From Undaria pinnatifida (lineage: Eukaryota; Sar; Phaeophyceae; Laminariales; Alariaceae), in assembly GCA_012845835.1 (NCBI GenBank), contig JABAKD010000006.1:7176637-7240636 (forward strand): DNA of 64,000 nucleotides. The letters are read 5' to 3'. Position numbers and translations under genes: made by a program. The notes under the pieces are model-generated. The model had not been told where the DNA came from, did not search any database, and worked only from the letters and a program-made list of their open reading frames with translations. This document shows positions 32,816 to 44,900 of this stretch, one piece after another. Positions within the stretch are counted from its first letter, which is position 1. The number at the start of each line of letters is the position of its first letter.

Positions 32816-33100
32816 TGTTAAATTGCGTGTACACCCACCCTGACGTGCGTCGCACATTATTACTATGGGCCGAAAACGCCGTACAGTATGTCATTGAGCG
32901 TCCCGCTGACCCAGGATAATTGTATTAAATTACGTGTATACCCACCCTGACGTATGGACCGAAAACGCCGTACAGTATGAGCGTCCCGCTGACCCAGGAT
33001 GATTGTATTAAATTACGTGTACACCCACCCTGACGTGCGTCGCACATTATTACTATGGACCGAAAACGCCGTACAGTATGAGCGTCCCGCTGACCCCTGG
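32816..33100. repeat. Tandem repeat, three units of about 83 to 105 bases
   Basis: The units begin near 32816, 32913 and 32996 and share TACGTGTACACCCACCCTGA, CGAAAACGCCGTACAGTATG and GAGCGTCCCGCTGACCC. Just upstream, a CTTGCAAtGAT repeat is itself duplicated (32560 and 32735). Confidence 0.75.
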
Positions 33101-33429
33101 TATCTTACGGTGAAATTCTTCGATGAAAAAAGTGGAGTATCTGAAGCGGAAAATAACCGTTTTTTGTAACATCTCAACCGGCCACGAAATCGTAATCATT
33201 GCTTCGTGGTGTCATAGTTTCTTGCCTGCTTTTTTTTTTCAACCTTTTCGGGTTTTGAGTTGCTTGCCCGCAAGTTGCATTAACCAGTGGGGGGGAGGGG
33301 GGGGGGGTTACCGGCCACCGCTATGTGCCTGGTAGAATTTTTCTTGTTTCGTTTTTCGTTTCTTCCGCTCTGGAACTGTGTTGGAGCCTGTATCTTGTGA
33401 CCACAGACTACACAGTAGGTTTCTATTAT

Positions 33430-33660
33430 AGATACTACTCGGGCTAACCTAAGGAAACCGCCACGCGGGGGCATAGTCCCCCCCGATGGGGCTCGACTTT
33501 TGTGACCAGGGACGTGAGTCTGTCCACCCGACATACATTGGGTTTTCTAGAAAACAGTCCGGCCAACCGAATTTAAGCGTCATGGGGGGGACATAATCCC
33601 CCCCCCCCCCCCCCCCTCCCGCGCTCCATAGTTTTCGGCGTCATGATGAGCGGAGGGCAG
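33430..33660. repeat. GC-rich satellite unit pair, related to 36590-37200
   Basis: Blocks such as GGGTTTTCTAGAAAACAGTC, CGGCCAACCGAATTTAAGCG and GTCTGTCCACCCGACATACA repeat with poly-C/poly-G separators. The larger array 3 kb downstream shares these blocks. Confidence 0.55.
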
Positions 33661-35244
33661 GGGTCTGTCCGTCGGTGCTGATGGAACTTGGAAAGTCGAC
33701 GACCTGAGAAGAGTGCGCACAAAGTCGTGAACAAAGAAGTGCAAGAGAACAAACAAAAAAATAAATGACAGCAGTATGGTATTTAAGGTGTTTGCGGGGA
33801 CGCATGCGCTTAAGGTAGAGGTGTACTAGAGAACGTTCTGACGAACGACGCGCGTCACTCGATAGAGGTGCGCGGCCACTTTTTTTTTTTTTTTCAAGGT
33901 TCCTCAATTAATTTGGGAGCTTAGACCTACTATTATTATGGCGAATATTTTCATCGATTATTTCTCTCTTTAACCGGGATCTCCGACGCCAAAAATAAAA
34001 ACCATCCACTATGGGACCAGAAATCATCGTTATTTCTGGGTTCAGAAATCATCGAGGCCAGAAATCAGCGGGTCTGGTGATTTCTGAGCCCAGAAATAAC
34101 AGCTCTTCCAACCTCTCAGAACTGGGATAATTTGACTTTTGGATACTACCTCGTACCAAGTATCACATGTCACCACTGCTCATACTGTACCTGGTATGAT
34201 ACTTGTCTACTGTACACGTCACGCATCACCCACAACAAAGAATCACAAACACACCTACGACAGCATACTGCGCTTGTTGTGTGCGAGACAGAGCTTCATC
34301 CTCTCACAAACGCGACAGCAGCAGCACCATCACCATCGAAATCACCACAGGCACACCACACCAGCACCACAGCAGCAGCGCAGCAGAAGAGACCGCAGCA
34401 GAGGCGGTGGTTACCTAACGTCGCCGGCGACAGTGTACGTGCCAGATTTAAAAAATAAAGGCAAACGGGAAAACAAGACCAACCAATTGAAAAAAAAAAC
34501 ACTTTCCAAAAATCAGAAGCCATAATGTACGCCCCTTATTTCTGATGCAGTTATTGCTGGAGCCTCGAAACTACAAAAATAATCGCCAGAAATAATCGCT
34601 AAAATTTTTTCCATAATAGTAGGTCTTACAGAAAAAAAATGATATTTTTGGAGAAAAATAAAACTGACTACTACACCGGATAAAAGATCCTGTAATAATG
34701 GCCTAGGTATACAGAACGAGCATCATGAAAAAAAAAATGTCGCGTTTCCGACGATTTGGGGTTAAGGAACTCCCGTCGTTCAGAAAAAAACATTTCAGAT
34801 GCGTGCTACGATAGACGTGCGTTTCTTGTTTTCTGAGGCTCCCCGCCGTAGCTTAGGACATGTCTTCACCCTAAAGCTGATCTAGGGCTAGTGAAAAACG
34901 AAACTTTCTGACCGGACGAAAAACCCTCATGGCCTAAAAATTAAAAGTGTTCATATAAATATCAAAAAGAATCTTTTCAAAAATATTTTGTGGGAGAGGA
35001 TACAGTGAAAAATTGGGGTGTTTATCAAGGGAGGTAATAAAGAGAGAAAAATTACAATACATATCATCAAGGGATTATTTTAGCGAGAGAAAAAAAAAAA
35101 TAGTGGGGGTTAATTCAACAATGTCAGATAAAAAAAGTATTTTCGAGGGCATCGGTGTAGAAAAAAAAACTTCTTAGTAGAAGGTATAGTCTACAACCAA
35201 AAATACGCGAAAAAGAAGAAAAAAAAAACTTCGATCTTGGGTGT

Positions 35245-35333
35245 TAACCCCTTCACTACTGGAAACCCTTTTTGGGGACAAATTTACTTGATATTAGTAT
35301 CGGGAAGGATTTTGGGGTTCTAAAGGGGTTAAG
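35245..35333. mobile_element. MITE family B
   Basis: TTAACCCCTTCACTACTGGA at the left and CTAAAGGGGTTAAGG at the right bound a 90-base copy with the family core. Confidence 0.65.
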
Positions 35334-35531
35334 GAGCCCCCGTCATTCATTGACCGTTTCAGACAAAAAGCGATGCCTCTGTCGTAGCACGCGTCTTCAG
35401 ACGGAAAGTGCAATGTGGCGTTCTTCATTGGAGGAGCTCTCCCCCCCAAAAAAATTGGGTTGAAACATAAAAGTGAAACCCGACGTGGACTAATCCGTGG
35501 CCTCGATATATACAACAACAAAAATCAGAGT

Positions 35532-35919
35532 TGGACGCGTCCTACATACAATAGAGGTGTACACCACTTTTTTTTCTGAGGTTCCTCAATTTGGGAGTGT
35601 TTAACCCCTTTACAGCTGGAACCCCTTGTTGGGGACAAAATTACTTGGATTTGGTATAGGGAGGGGTTTGGGGGCTCTAAAGGGGTTAAGACCTCTCCCA
35701 GAAGCTGATATTAACTTGCAGAAAAATAAAACTGCTCGTCGTACGTACCGGATGAAAAATCCCATGTCCTACTGGAGGTACACAACGAGGATCATGCCAA
35801 AAAAAAATGGCCTACGGTACTACTTTTTTTTGTTCCCGACGATTTTGGGTTAAGGATCCCCGTCCTTCAGAAACCATTTTCGCCAAAAAAAGGTATACCG
35901 CTGTATCGTAGCATGCGTC
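35532..35919. mobile_element. MITE family A interrupted by a family B copy
   Basis: The family A ends (GGACGCGTCCTACATACAAT and the inverse of CTGTATCGTAGCATGCGTC) are separated by the usual blocks. A complete family B element (about 35599-35688) sits inside it after CTCAATTTGGGAGTG. Family B was therefore mobile after this family A copy inserted. Confidence 0.65.
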
Positions 35920-36589
35920 AGTGTAAAAACAAGAGTGGGCAACGATAACTTTCGGGCGAAGGAGTCTTTTCCTTTTTTTTAGAAAAATAATGATGCGACT
36001 CTGTCCAAAGTGATACCTACTCGTACCTCTCCATCATCGTATATAGCTGCTTCACCGGGGTACGAAATTGGATTGTTGGGTCATGATGGGTAGGAGACAA
36101 ACTTATATCATAGTTATGTTGAAACCGACGAACGTCTCTTAAACCCTGCAAAGAAAGGCTAGCCCGGAACGCACCCAACGAAAAAAAGAAAATCGTTTGC
36201 TAACGTGCCAACTTTTTTTTGGGACAGTTTTTGAGTTTTTTTGCTAATTTTTTCGCGGGTTGGATTATGATGACGTTCGGCGGTTTTCCATACTATCGCT
36301 GTATGTTTTCCTACCCAACCATAGCTGCTGTCCCGCAAGCACCCTACTCAAAGATGTCGGTTGACGGTCGAATTTTGACCCGTCAAGGCTTCTTTGGACG
36401 TATCATACTGGTTTTAGTGTGTGGAGTTCCTTCCTCGACGGCTGCCCGTCAAGGAGGTCCGTCAAGGGGCAAGAGTGCCGTCAACCGACATCTTTGCTAT
36501 CAGGCGTCATCGCGTAACCACCAGCATCCTTCAGTATTGTATGTCCTCTTTTCTTGCTTTCCGCAAGCATGACACAGCCGCTTGCAATT

Positions 36590-37200
36590 TGCGACTATCA
36601 TCGGTTTTCTTGGAGAATAGCCTGGCCAACCGAAGTAGAGCGTCAGGTGGGACGTATCCCCCTTCCCCCTGATGGTTCTCGACGTTGCGACCGGGGGGGG
36701 CGGGGGGGAGGTGATCTGTCCACCCGGCATGCATCGGGTTTCCTAGATAATGCTGAGACGGATCGAGGTAAAGCGTCATGAGTAGACAGACCCCCCCCCC
36801 CCTGATCGTTTTCCATTCTGTGGACACAGGGAGGGGCGGGTGTGCGTGCCAGGGGGGGGGGGCGGGTCTGTTCGTCCGGCGTACATCGGGTTTCCTAGAG
36901 AATAGTCTGGCTAATCGTAAAAAATCGTCACGGCGGACACACTTTCCCCTCCCACTCCCCCACCTCCGATCGTTCTCGACGTTGTGACCTGCGAGGCCGG
37001 GTTTGCCCACTAGCTGGCACATACATGCAATGGATTTCCTTGAGGACAGTCTAGCTAAAACCATTCCCCCGCCGGTCCCCCTTCCACTCGATAGTGCTCG
37101 ATGTTGTGGCCACAGGGGGGGGGGTGGAGGTCTGTCCACACGCTATGCACACCGGGTTGGCCATCCGAACCAAAGCATCACGGGGGGAGACGCGTGCTAT
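36590..37200. repeat. GC-rich satellite, about five units of roughly 120 bases
   Basis: Each unit has a form of CGGGTTTCCTAGAGAATAGT, a CTGGCCAACCG-like block, a poly-C tract, GTTCTCGACGTTGTGACC and a poly-G tract then GTCTGTCCAC. The minus-strand frame of about 200 residues across it is explained by the repeat length and high GC content. Confidence 0.65.
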
Positions 37201-37685
37201 ACGAATAGAGTCCGGTGTGCTGGCTTGCGTATTTTTGTTCGTTTTGCCCGCATGCTCGTTGCGGCCGGCATTATTGCATGATGATGGCGAAATCACCTTG
37301 CTGTATATATTTGCAACGTGTGTGTGTGTCTGTCTCGTGGTTTGTGACCACACAGGGAGAGAGCTCGTTTCTCTATGGGGCATCGGCACGGGCCCTGGTT
37401 GTTGCTGGATGTCGATGTGGGCGGAATATCAGTTTAACGTGAACAACACACACATCACTGTCTCCAGCACGCACGCTCAAAACAACACTTATTATTATCG
37501 TGAAGTCGGCAATAATCGAACTCACGACACCACCACCGTTGTTACCGGTAGTTGTATAGCACTATCTCATACCGCCCCGCTCGCAAAGATCAGGCTTGAA
37601 GTTGGCGAGCATCGAACCCACGACACAACCTTTCTTGGTTGGTTTTCCTGCGCGCTGGGGACATCATGAATGGTGATGATTTTAT

Positions 37686-37790
37686 TTACGGGGGACCCTA
37701 GTAAATAGGACCTACGGTGGACACAAAAACCTATATATTAATCTATTTTTACTAACAATATTTGGTCCTATTTACTATCGTCCTCCGTAA
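37686..37790. mobile_element. MITE family C, single copy
   Basis: TTACGGGGGACCCTAGTAAA at the left and the inverted TTTACTATCGTCCTCCGTAA at the right bound 105 bases. The interior CTAACAATATTTGGTCC matches the array at 55251-55715 and the copy at 57005-57110. Confidence 0.75.
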
Positions 37791-37799
37791 ATAGTCTGT

Positions 37800-38290
37800 T
37801 TGATAGTGTGCTCCTGAGTAATACGTGGCGAGGGGAGGGCCCCGGAGATCCCCGTCACGAAATCGGCGAGGCTCAATCAACGAATTCAAAAACGCATACC
37901 AGGTATATTTTGTTGGTTATACAGCGCTACCCATGGAGTTACTTAGCCACGGCGGTAGCTCAGGCGGTTCAGGGTGGTGCTATAGTCTATAGCCAACAAA
38001 GCATGACATCGTGTCGTGAGAGTTCGATTCTCGCACCAACTTCTTATTAGTATTATTCGAGCGTGCGAGCTGGAGACATCATGAACGGTCATGTTATTGA
38101 CAGTGCGTTCTTGAATACTACTTCGTACTATTAATACTGTAAGTACACAAGTACGTGGTACGTGGCGAGGGGAGAGCCCAAAGTCGGCGAGATTCAATCG
38201 ACGACTCGAAAGCATATCAGCACTGCCCACCCGCTGAGCCACAAAGCCACTTCGTAGCTCAGTGTGAGGGTATATAGTGCTACGTAACGA
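37800..38290. mobile_element. tRNA-derived family Y elements in two head-to-head pairs
   Basis: Bodies with GCTCCTGAGTAATACGTGGC and GTACGTGGCGAGGGGAGAGC each lead to opposed tRNA-like heads at 37910-37998 and 38215-38290. One plus-strand head has GGTAGCTCAGGCGG and GAGTTCGATTCTCGC, acceptable A and B boxes. The stems do not form a canonical tRNA. Confidence 0.55.
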
Positions 38291-38599
38291 ACAGAACCAC
38301 CGCATGCAAAGCAATCGAGTCGGACCGATATACGCGAAAGCTCCCTCCCGGTGGCCACAGCGAGTTGCCCTCAAGCATACAGATAGATATATTAATAGTC
38401 ACGACGCGCATGAAAATACGTGGAAGTGTGGTGAGCCAAAGCTTTATTTTTCCCCATCCGCCGGAGGATAAAAAAAAAAAAAAAAAATAGTACTTCGAAG
38501 TAGTTGTTAGTGTCTCCAATTTCTGATCTTGATATAATAATACAACTCGTAATGCGCGCGATCGGAGTATCACACACAGCTTGCAAAGATGAGTTTCGA

Positions 38600-40000
38600 C
38601 GAAATCTTCGATCTCACAGCTGGAGTGTATTTTAATTTTTTTAATATAATAATATCGCGTATCCTCAGAGTCCTATTAATACCAGGCTGGTAATGTTTTT
38701 ACCAGGCTGGTACGATGTATTTGCGTGCGAGGAAGGCGGGAACACCGTCTCACGCCATTGATCGGCGGGTGGCCTGAATCACCGCAATCAATGTTAAAGC
38801 AGCGTGTTAGTACATGTAGTCGGATTGACGTAGTAGGCTGCCCCCTTCGGATGACGACGGGATCGCAGCCAACCGTCCTCTAGCCCGCCAATATAGCCTA
38901 TGGTGTGTTGGAAACATATCGCGAATATCAGCTATAATTATATCCTACCGGCGGGTGACGGGTATTTGAGAAAACTCGATATATAGTCTAATCCCGCGCC
39001 CGTCATGCATGCATTGCCTGAACGCCAGAACCATGCCTGAAAAGTAGCACCCAGTGTACCGCGGTAGTAGCTAGTAGTAGTCACAGGTCGATGTAAGCTA
39101 CGAACCCCTTCTTCTGTCGAAAACGAGACAGACCACAGCCAGCCGCACCCACTAGCTATCCAACAGCTCCCTCCCTAGCAGGGTCTTTCCAGGAGACGCT
39201 ATCGTGGACACCACACCCACCGTTAGCCTTATTATTTCGGAATTTGGATCAAACATATATACGGTGGGCGATATAACACATTGAATCATATCCGTTTCGC
39301 CATTTCCAGAAGAAATGGAAATCGTTTTTTTTCTGCGAACACGTCTTTGTATTAACCACCGCCGCACATATAGAGCTGCCAACGTATACCGGTCTACCGC
39401 CGATCTACCGGTCTACCGCCGCTCTTCTACCGGTCTAGCTGTCAACCGTCTATCGCGCAACAAGACGGGTAGGGCATGTGACGTACGAATCCTTGTACGT
39501 CGTCCAGGCACTGTCAGCACGTTTGTTCGTGCGTGGTCATTTCCACATATATATTTAGACTATTATAATATATAGTGAAGGGGGACAATGCTTTCTTCGC
39601 TGTACTTGTCCATAGTAGTCGTCAATTTTTGTAGTTTTCAGTGCGTTTTTTGTTGTGCGTAACGGAACGGCAGAGCACGCACGAGTCAGTCGTGTAGGGC
39701 AAACAGACTGTCTGTGTGGTTTATCTATCTGTGCGCGTGTTTTTTTTTTGCAAGGCTGACGGCTCCTTCCTGGGGCACCTGCAAGGACCTTCATCCGAAC
39801 ACGACCTACGTGGCTGTTCTCGTGCCTGGTAGTGCGAAGCACATGCATACAGCACACAGCAGCGTAAACCGCTGGCTTTTCTTCTTTCTCGTTTCTGTCC
39901 AAAAAAACGAAAAAACAAAACAAGTTTTTTTTGTTCTCCGTCAGCGCGCAAGTGAACCAGACTGCGGTTGGTTGTGTATGCGCATCACTGATTGATCGGT
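38600..40000. other. No gene recognised
   Basis: This stretch holds a short GGTCTACCGCC microrepeat near 39390-39440 and otherwise unique sequence. Frames are short and lack motifs. Confidence 0.4.
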
Positions 40001-40014
40001 TTTGTGGTATTGCC

Positions 40015-40660
40015 ATGACTCGTAGTGGCTCCTGGAGATGCAGGAGCTCCGCCAAACTACTGCTGCTGTGCGCCCTGCTGTTTTTTTGCTTGCTGTGGTA
40101 CCAGGGGGTAAAAAGCAGCACGAGCAGAGGCTCTCGGTTTCTCTCGGCCATTCTCTCGGTTGGTCTCTGGCGTTCCGTCGACGAAAAAAACAAACAAGAT
40201 GATTTTTGGACTAGTAATAGTTTAGTTTTTCAAAATCTTTTTTGTTCTTCTGCTCTGTCTGGCGGTTGTACGAGTACAGGCTGCATCTTCTGGCTCCTGG
40301 TGATGCAGGGGGCTCCGCCAAACTACTGTTGTGCGCCCTGCTGCTGTTGTTGCTGCTGTTGTGCCAGAGGGTACGCAGCAGGGGCAGAGGCTCTCGGTTT
40401 TCTCTCGGCCGTCATCTTGGTTTCTGGCGTTCCGTGGACAAAACAAAAATTATAATTTTTTCGAAATAAATTTAAATCGTTCTTCTCTGTCCGCGTCTGC
40501 GGCGGTTGTACCACTGGTATAGACTTCACAGGATGTCATTTTTTTTTCATCTCGTTATACTGCTGTTGTGTTGTACCAGCATGACTCATAACAGCTCCTG
40601 GAGACACAGTTGGGGTAGACCGAACGAGCTGTACGTCCTGCTGAGCACAGGTGCTGCTGC
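40015..40660. repeat. Diverged tandem repeat, three units of 250 to 320 bases
   Basis: Units beginning near 40027, 40275 and 40591 share GGCTCCTGGAGATGCAG-like starts. The first two also share CTCCGCCAAACTACTG, GCAGAGGCTCTCGGTTT and TCTGGCGTTCCGT. The hydrophobic frames in them are not maintained between units, so they are not treated as coding. Confidence 0.6.
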
Positions 40661-41879
40661 TGTCGTTGTGGGAGGTACAAACAGCACACAAACAACACAT
40701 CACAAGAGCACCACACGACAGGTTCTCGAAGCCCCCTCGATTCCACGAGCGGATCTGAGCGTGTTCCATGTTATTATTCGTGCGAATTCCTTCCGGTCGT
40801 TTTGCATTTCCCGTATTTTTGCCAAGTTTTTGAAAAATAATGATTCGCAAGAAATCGGGAAAATCACTCGAGGGATCGGAAATCATAAATCATGAGTTAT
40901 TTTTTTTCCTGGCATTTCACGCCATTTTTTCACCAGTGAAAAACTACGTATATGTTCTGCAAATCCGATCTTTATCCGCTTCCTCCTCACTATTAACAGT
41001 AGTAGTAGCGAGTCAAAAGAGGCGAGAAGTGGCGCACCTGCTGTGCGTTTCCACACTACTGGCAAGTCAAAAGCACTCGTTTCTAAAGATTAGATATGGT
41101 CACCGGCCAACGGCAGGATTGCGTATTATTTTCCGTGCTCTCTTTCGGACTTGTTTTCCCGCGGTGTTTGTTGTTGAGTCACACGTCCTCGCAGGCCCAC
41201 CACAACCCCAGCGAATCTTCCGGCCCCCTCTCTCCCACTTTTATTTTCATCACCACCACCACCATCTTCCAACACAGCAGAAGCGCTGTCTTGGCACGAT
41301 AATATCACCGGGTCTACTCGTACAGGTACGCTCGCTTGCTCGCTCGCTCGCTCGAGGCGCACGCACGCACACACCAGCCCGCACACGAACGCGCTCGTGC
41401 TCGTGTCAGCTAGCATAGATAGTTCGCTCTCGCCTCCATTCGTGTAGCGAGTATGATTGGATCTATCGGGCAACGTCGGGTTTTGGGTGGAATACGTTGC
41501 ATCGCCCGCTCCTCTCGCAAGAATAGTTGTTTGCTGTTGCCTCAGTTTTGGTCAAAGTAAGTGATGATGGTGATCCTTGCAAGGAGAGGTATCATACCTT
41601 GCGCGAGTCTTATCTGCCACGTACGCTGTCGCTGTGGCAGTAGTGTGCGTCGAGGCAGTGGGTGGTAGATGCGTGTTGGGGGGAGAGCGCACGTGTTCTG
41701 TTGTTTTCGGCTCCTGCTGGTGCTGCTGGTGCTGGTCGTCTGTGCATCGCCGATTGCCGCGCTGCTATTATATCGCTGTGCGGCGTGCTCACAAATGCAA
41801 CATGACGCAAAAAATAAATCTTTTTTTCACGCGAACGAGCACAACAAACGACGTGTACAACAGCAGCAACAACAACAGC

Positions 41880-41972
41880 AGCGACGGCAGCGCACGCACG
41901 TACGCCTAACCCCCTCCCCTTCTCCCCCCCTCCCCCGTTTCATGTTCTTTGTTGTACAATCATGAATACAGG
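41880..41972 (+). promoter_or_regulatory. Pyrimidine-rich leader before the WSC-CAP start codon
   Basis: A CT-rich tract at 41911-41940 lies 30 to 60 bases before the start codon at 41973. It may belong to the promoter or leader. No TATA box is evident at a usual distance. Confidence 0.3.
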
Positions 41973-44900
41973 ATGGTGCGATTTATAGCTCTGCTCGTGT
42001 GCACGGCACCAGCCGTATTTTCCGCGGCTGCGACTCCCCTGGAGGGAGGACTCCGATCCCGCAAGCAGGTTCGTTTTATATGTATTTTTATGTAGCGTGA
42101 AGATTATATTTCTTTTATCTCAATTCCAGGACGGTTGTGTGTTTTATGAGGATGATGTTTGGTCGGTTTTATTTCCTCTCCTCGCGTCAAAGTGCCCGTG
42201 CAAAGGCATGCGACTGATAATAGTGCGCTCCTTCCCTCTTATACTTGCGGAGGGCGCGCGTTGCATACCTGGCTAGTAGTGCTGCGCACTCATACTATCC
42301 CATCGGATGGGTGCATCGTGGATACCCCGCCGTGTTGCCCTTCCTTGCTGATGTAATTATCAGCACGACGTGAAGATTTTTTTAGAAATTGCACCAGCGC
42401 GGGTTGGGGATGTCAAATATCTTGGATTTAGAGCGGGATGCCCTTTGTAGCAGCGAACACAAGCGGATTTCCTGTCGTTCGGTGTTTTTCTTGTGTCAGA
42501 ATGCGATAATCTTTTTTTTTCGGCTTTTTAACTGTTAAAATGTATGCCCAGAGGTGTTCTTTTTTTTTCGGTGTAGTTACATGAACGTTTGATTTATCTC
42601 CACACAAGGTACCAATAATATATGTAGGTTTGTTTTCGTCGCGTTTACTGCTGCTGCTGTTGTGCAGCCCAGCTCGAACTCGTAAGAGCTTCTACCCTTA
42701 GCGACCTTCTGGACAAGCCGTGGTCACAGGTCTTGTCCCGGGTTCTTGCCTTGATTTTTATCGCGCATAGGGGCACAGATGTCTCCCCCCTCCCCCCTCG
42801 GTGTTTGCCTTCATTTTTATCGCGCACGCCGAGCTTGCGCATACAAAACATACCATACTTGTTGGGTTCCAGTATGTCCGTGAAACGGTATTCACGTACG
42901 TTATTTCCTAGATGATACTATATTGGACACATGTGCTTGGTGCGTACATGGCAGAGTATGAACGCTGTTTTACGGGAGCGCTGGACTCGCGGAGCGGGGC
43001 AGCTGCTTCGACGTTTGACAACCCGGTAGTTAACGGCCATAGAGCTTTTTTTTCAATAGGGTAAAGGATCGGTACGCGGACGTTGGCTGTGTTGCAGATC
43101 GATGGGCAGAAAAATCGGGCGAGCACGCACCTACACGCCCATTGTCTTCAAGTCGCTACTCTGTACACAGTCTTCATCTTGGCTTGCAGACGATCCACAG
43201 ACGTGATGACGATCACAGAAATGTGATGTGCACGTCGACCCAAACTCTACACCTACCCGGTACCTATTGCTCTGTCTTGTGGGTATATATCTGGTCGGAC
43301 ACCACACTACGATGAAGGACGAAAATATGACATTTTTTGACCCGTGGCACCTGCTGGTACCTACCAAGTCCTTTGTCGTCGGAAACAACCAACCACTCTT
43401 AAAACACGCGCACGAAATCAATCAACGATGATGACTCGCTATCCCCGTAACCACACCGTCGATTGAATTACACTCAATGCTGTCGCTGACGCCTTCCCCA
43501 TCTCCTGCCCACCCACCCCCCCAATACCTTCTGCGCATGCGACGCCTTGTCCCGCAGAGGATCCGCCGGCTTGGCCCGTCCGACCATGACATGGGCGAAC
43601 CAGAGACAGCTTCCCCCACTACCGCCGCCCCCGCCGACGCAACCACAGCTCCTACGAACGCTACCATGGCTCCGACAGACATGCCTACTAACTCCACTGA
43701 TTCACCCGTCACCGGTGCTTATGAGCACGTCGGCTGCTACAACGACAACAAGGACGACCGCGTGCTTGGCCACAAGATGAAGTCTCCCACGATGACTCCC
43801 GATGTGAGCGGGCCGGTTTTAAGTTTCTCTGCGTCACAGCCGAATCATAATGGAAGTATGGTCTAGTAGCTTGGCCTGGGGTGTGGCTTTGGTTTCGGGT
43901 AGACGGGTTTATCGGGCATAGCGTTGGAGCCCAAAGATAGCGTCTGTCCTCAGTGCACTGCTGTGTAGGTCTGCTACGTACGGCAAATGTATGTTGCTGG
44001 CCTGTGCGCATGCTACAAATAGTATATAAGTAGTGTATGTGCGTATATACTAAAAATCAACATGTAGTGAAGGCCCCTCAAGGGTCGTGGGTCCAGACTG
44101 GCCTCTTAAAAATACGTATTCTACAAATACGTTCGCGGCAAGAAAATAAAAGAAAACCATGAAAAAAAGTGAGCCACTTGGCCATGATTTGTCATCGTTT
44201 TGTATGAATCAGACGCTGCCCCTGCCTCCCCCATCCTGCGCGTAGTTTAAATTCAGACCTAAAGCGCCTCATTTGAATTTAGATTCTTGCTACCATCAAC
44301 AATTTTTCCGCGGATTTTTCGACCGATTTGCCGACGATTTGTTGGATTTAGGCGGGTCCTTAGGCGAAACGGAGGGAGCCCCGGCCAAGGATGTGTAAGC
44401 CGCGGGGCGTTTATAATGTGTACACGGGCCACATGCGTGTGCTGTCGTGGACAATTCTCAGTTTGTGGTCAAAGCGAATCGTATTGCCGAGCATGGAGAG
44501 TGTTGTTACATAGATTGCTGCCTTTTCACTAGGGCTGAGTTCATATCTACTGCTGCTGCTGCTGTTGCGCAGAAGAGCGTGCCGGACCTGTGCCTTATTC
44601 CTTAGTGCACGCTTCTTGCATACGCAATACGCTTGGGCATCGATCACATGTGCGGTAACAAATAACTTAGGACAGGAGGGCAACGGAAACGTAATTTCCC
44701 CCTCCCCCCCCCTCCCCCAATCTCCTTTTCCCTTCCTTTCCCTCCCCCCCCTCTGACCCCCCCTCCCTCCCGTCCCTCGTTCCCCCTTTTCTCCCCCCTC
44801 CCCCCCCCCTCCCCGTCCCTCCTCCCCCCCCCCCTCTCTTTGTTTGATTTGTATTCCAGGTGTGTCTTGCACACTGCAACGTCCGCGGCGCCGCCTTCAT

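Noticed and set aside
36531..37139. 202-residue minus-strand frame with FLRLARLFS-type repeats
   Set aside because: It follows a GC-rich satellite with a unit length near 120 bases, which keeps one frame open by chance. It has no family resemblance or splice context.
40015..40530. Signal-peptide-like frames with LLLCALLLLLLLL
   Set aside because: They occur in a tandem repeat whose units do not preserve the frame and have CTG runs.
41962..41985. Alternative start ATG 11 bases before the WSC-CAP start
   Set aside because: It is in another frame and stops after eight codons; the next ATG opens a clear signal peptide.
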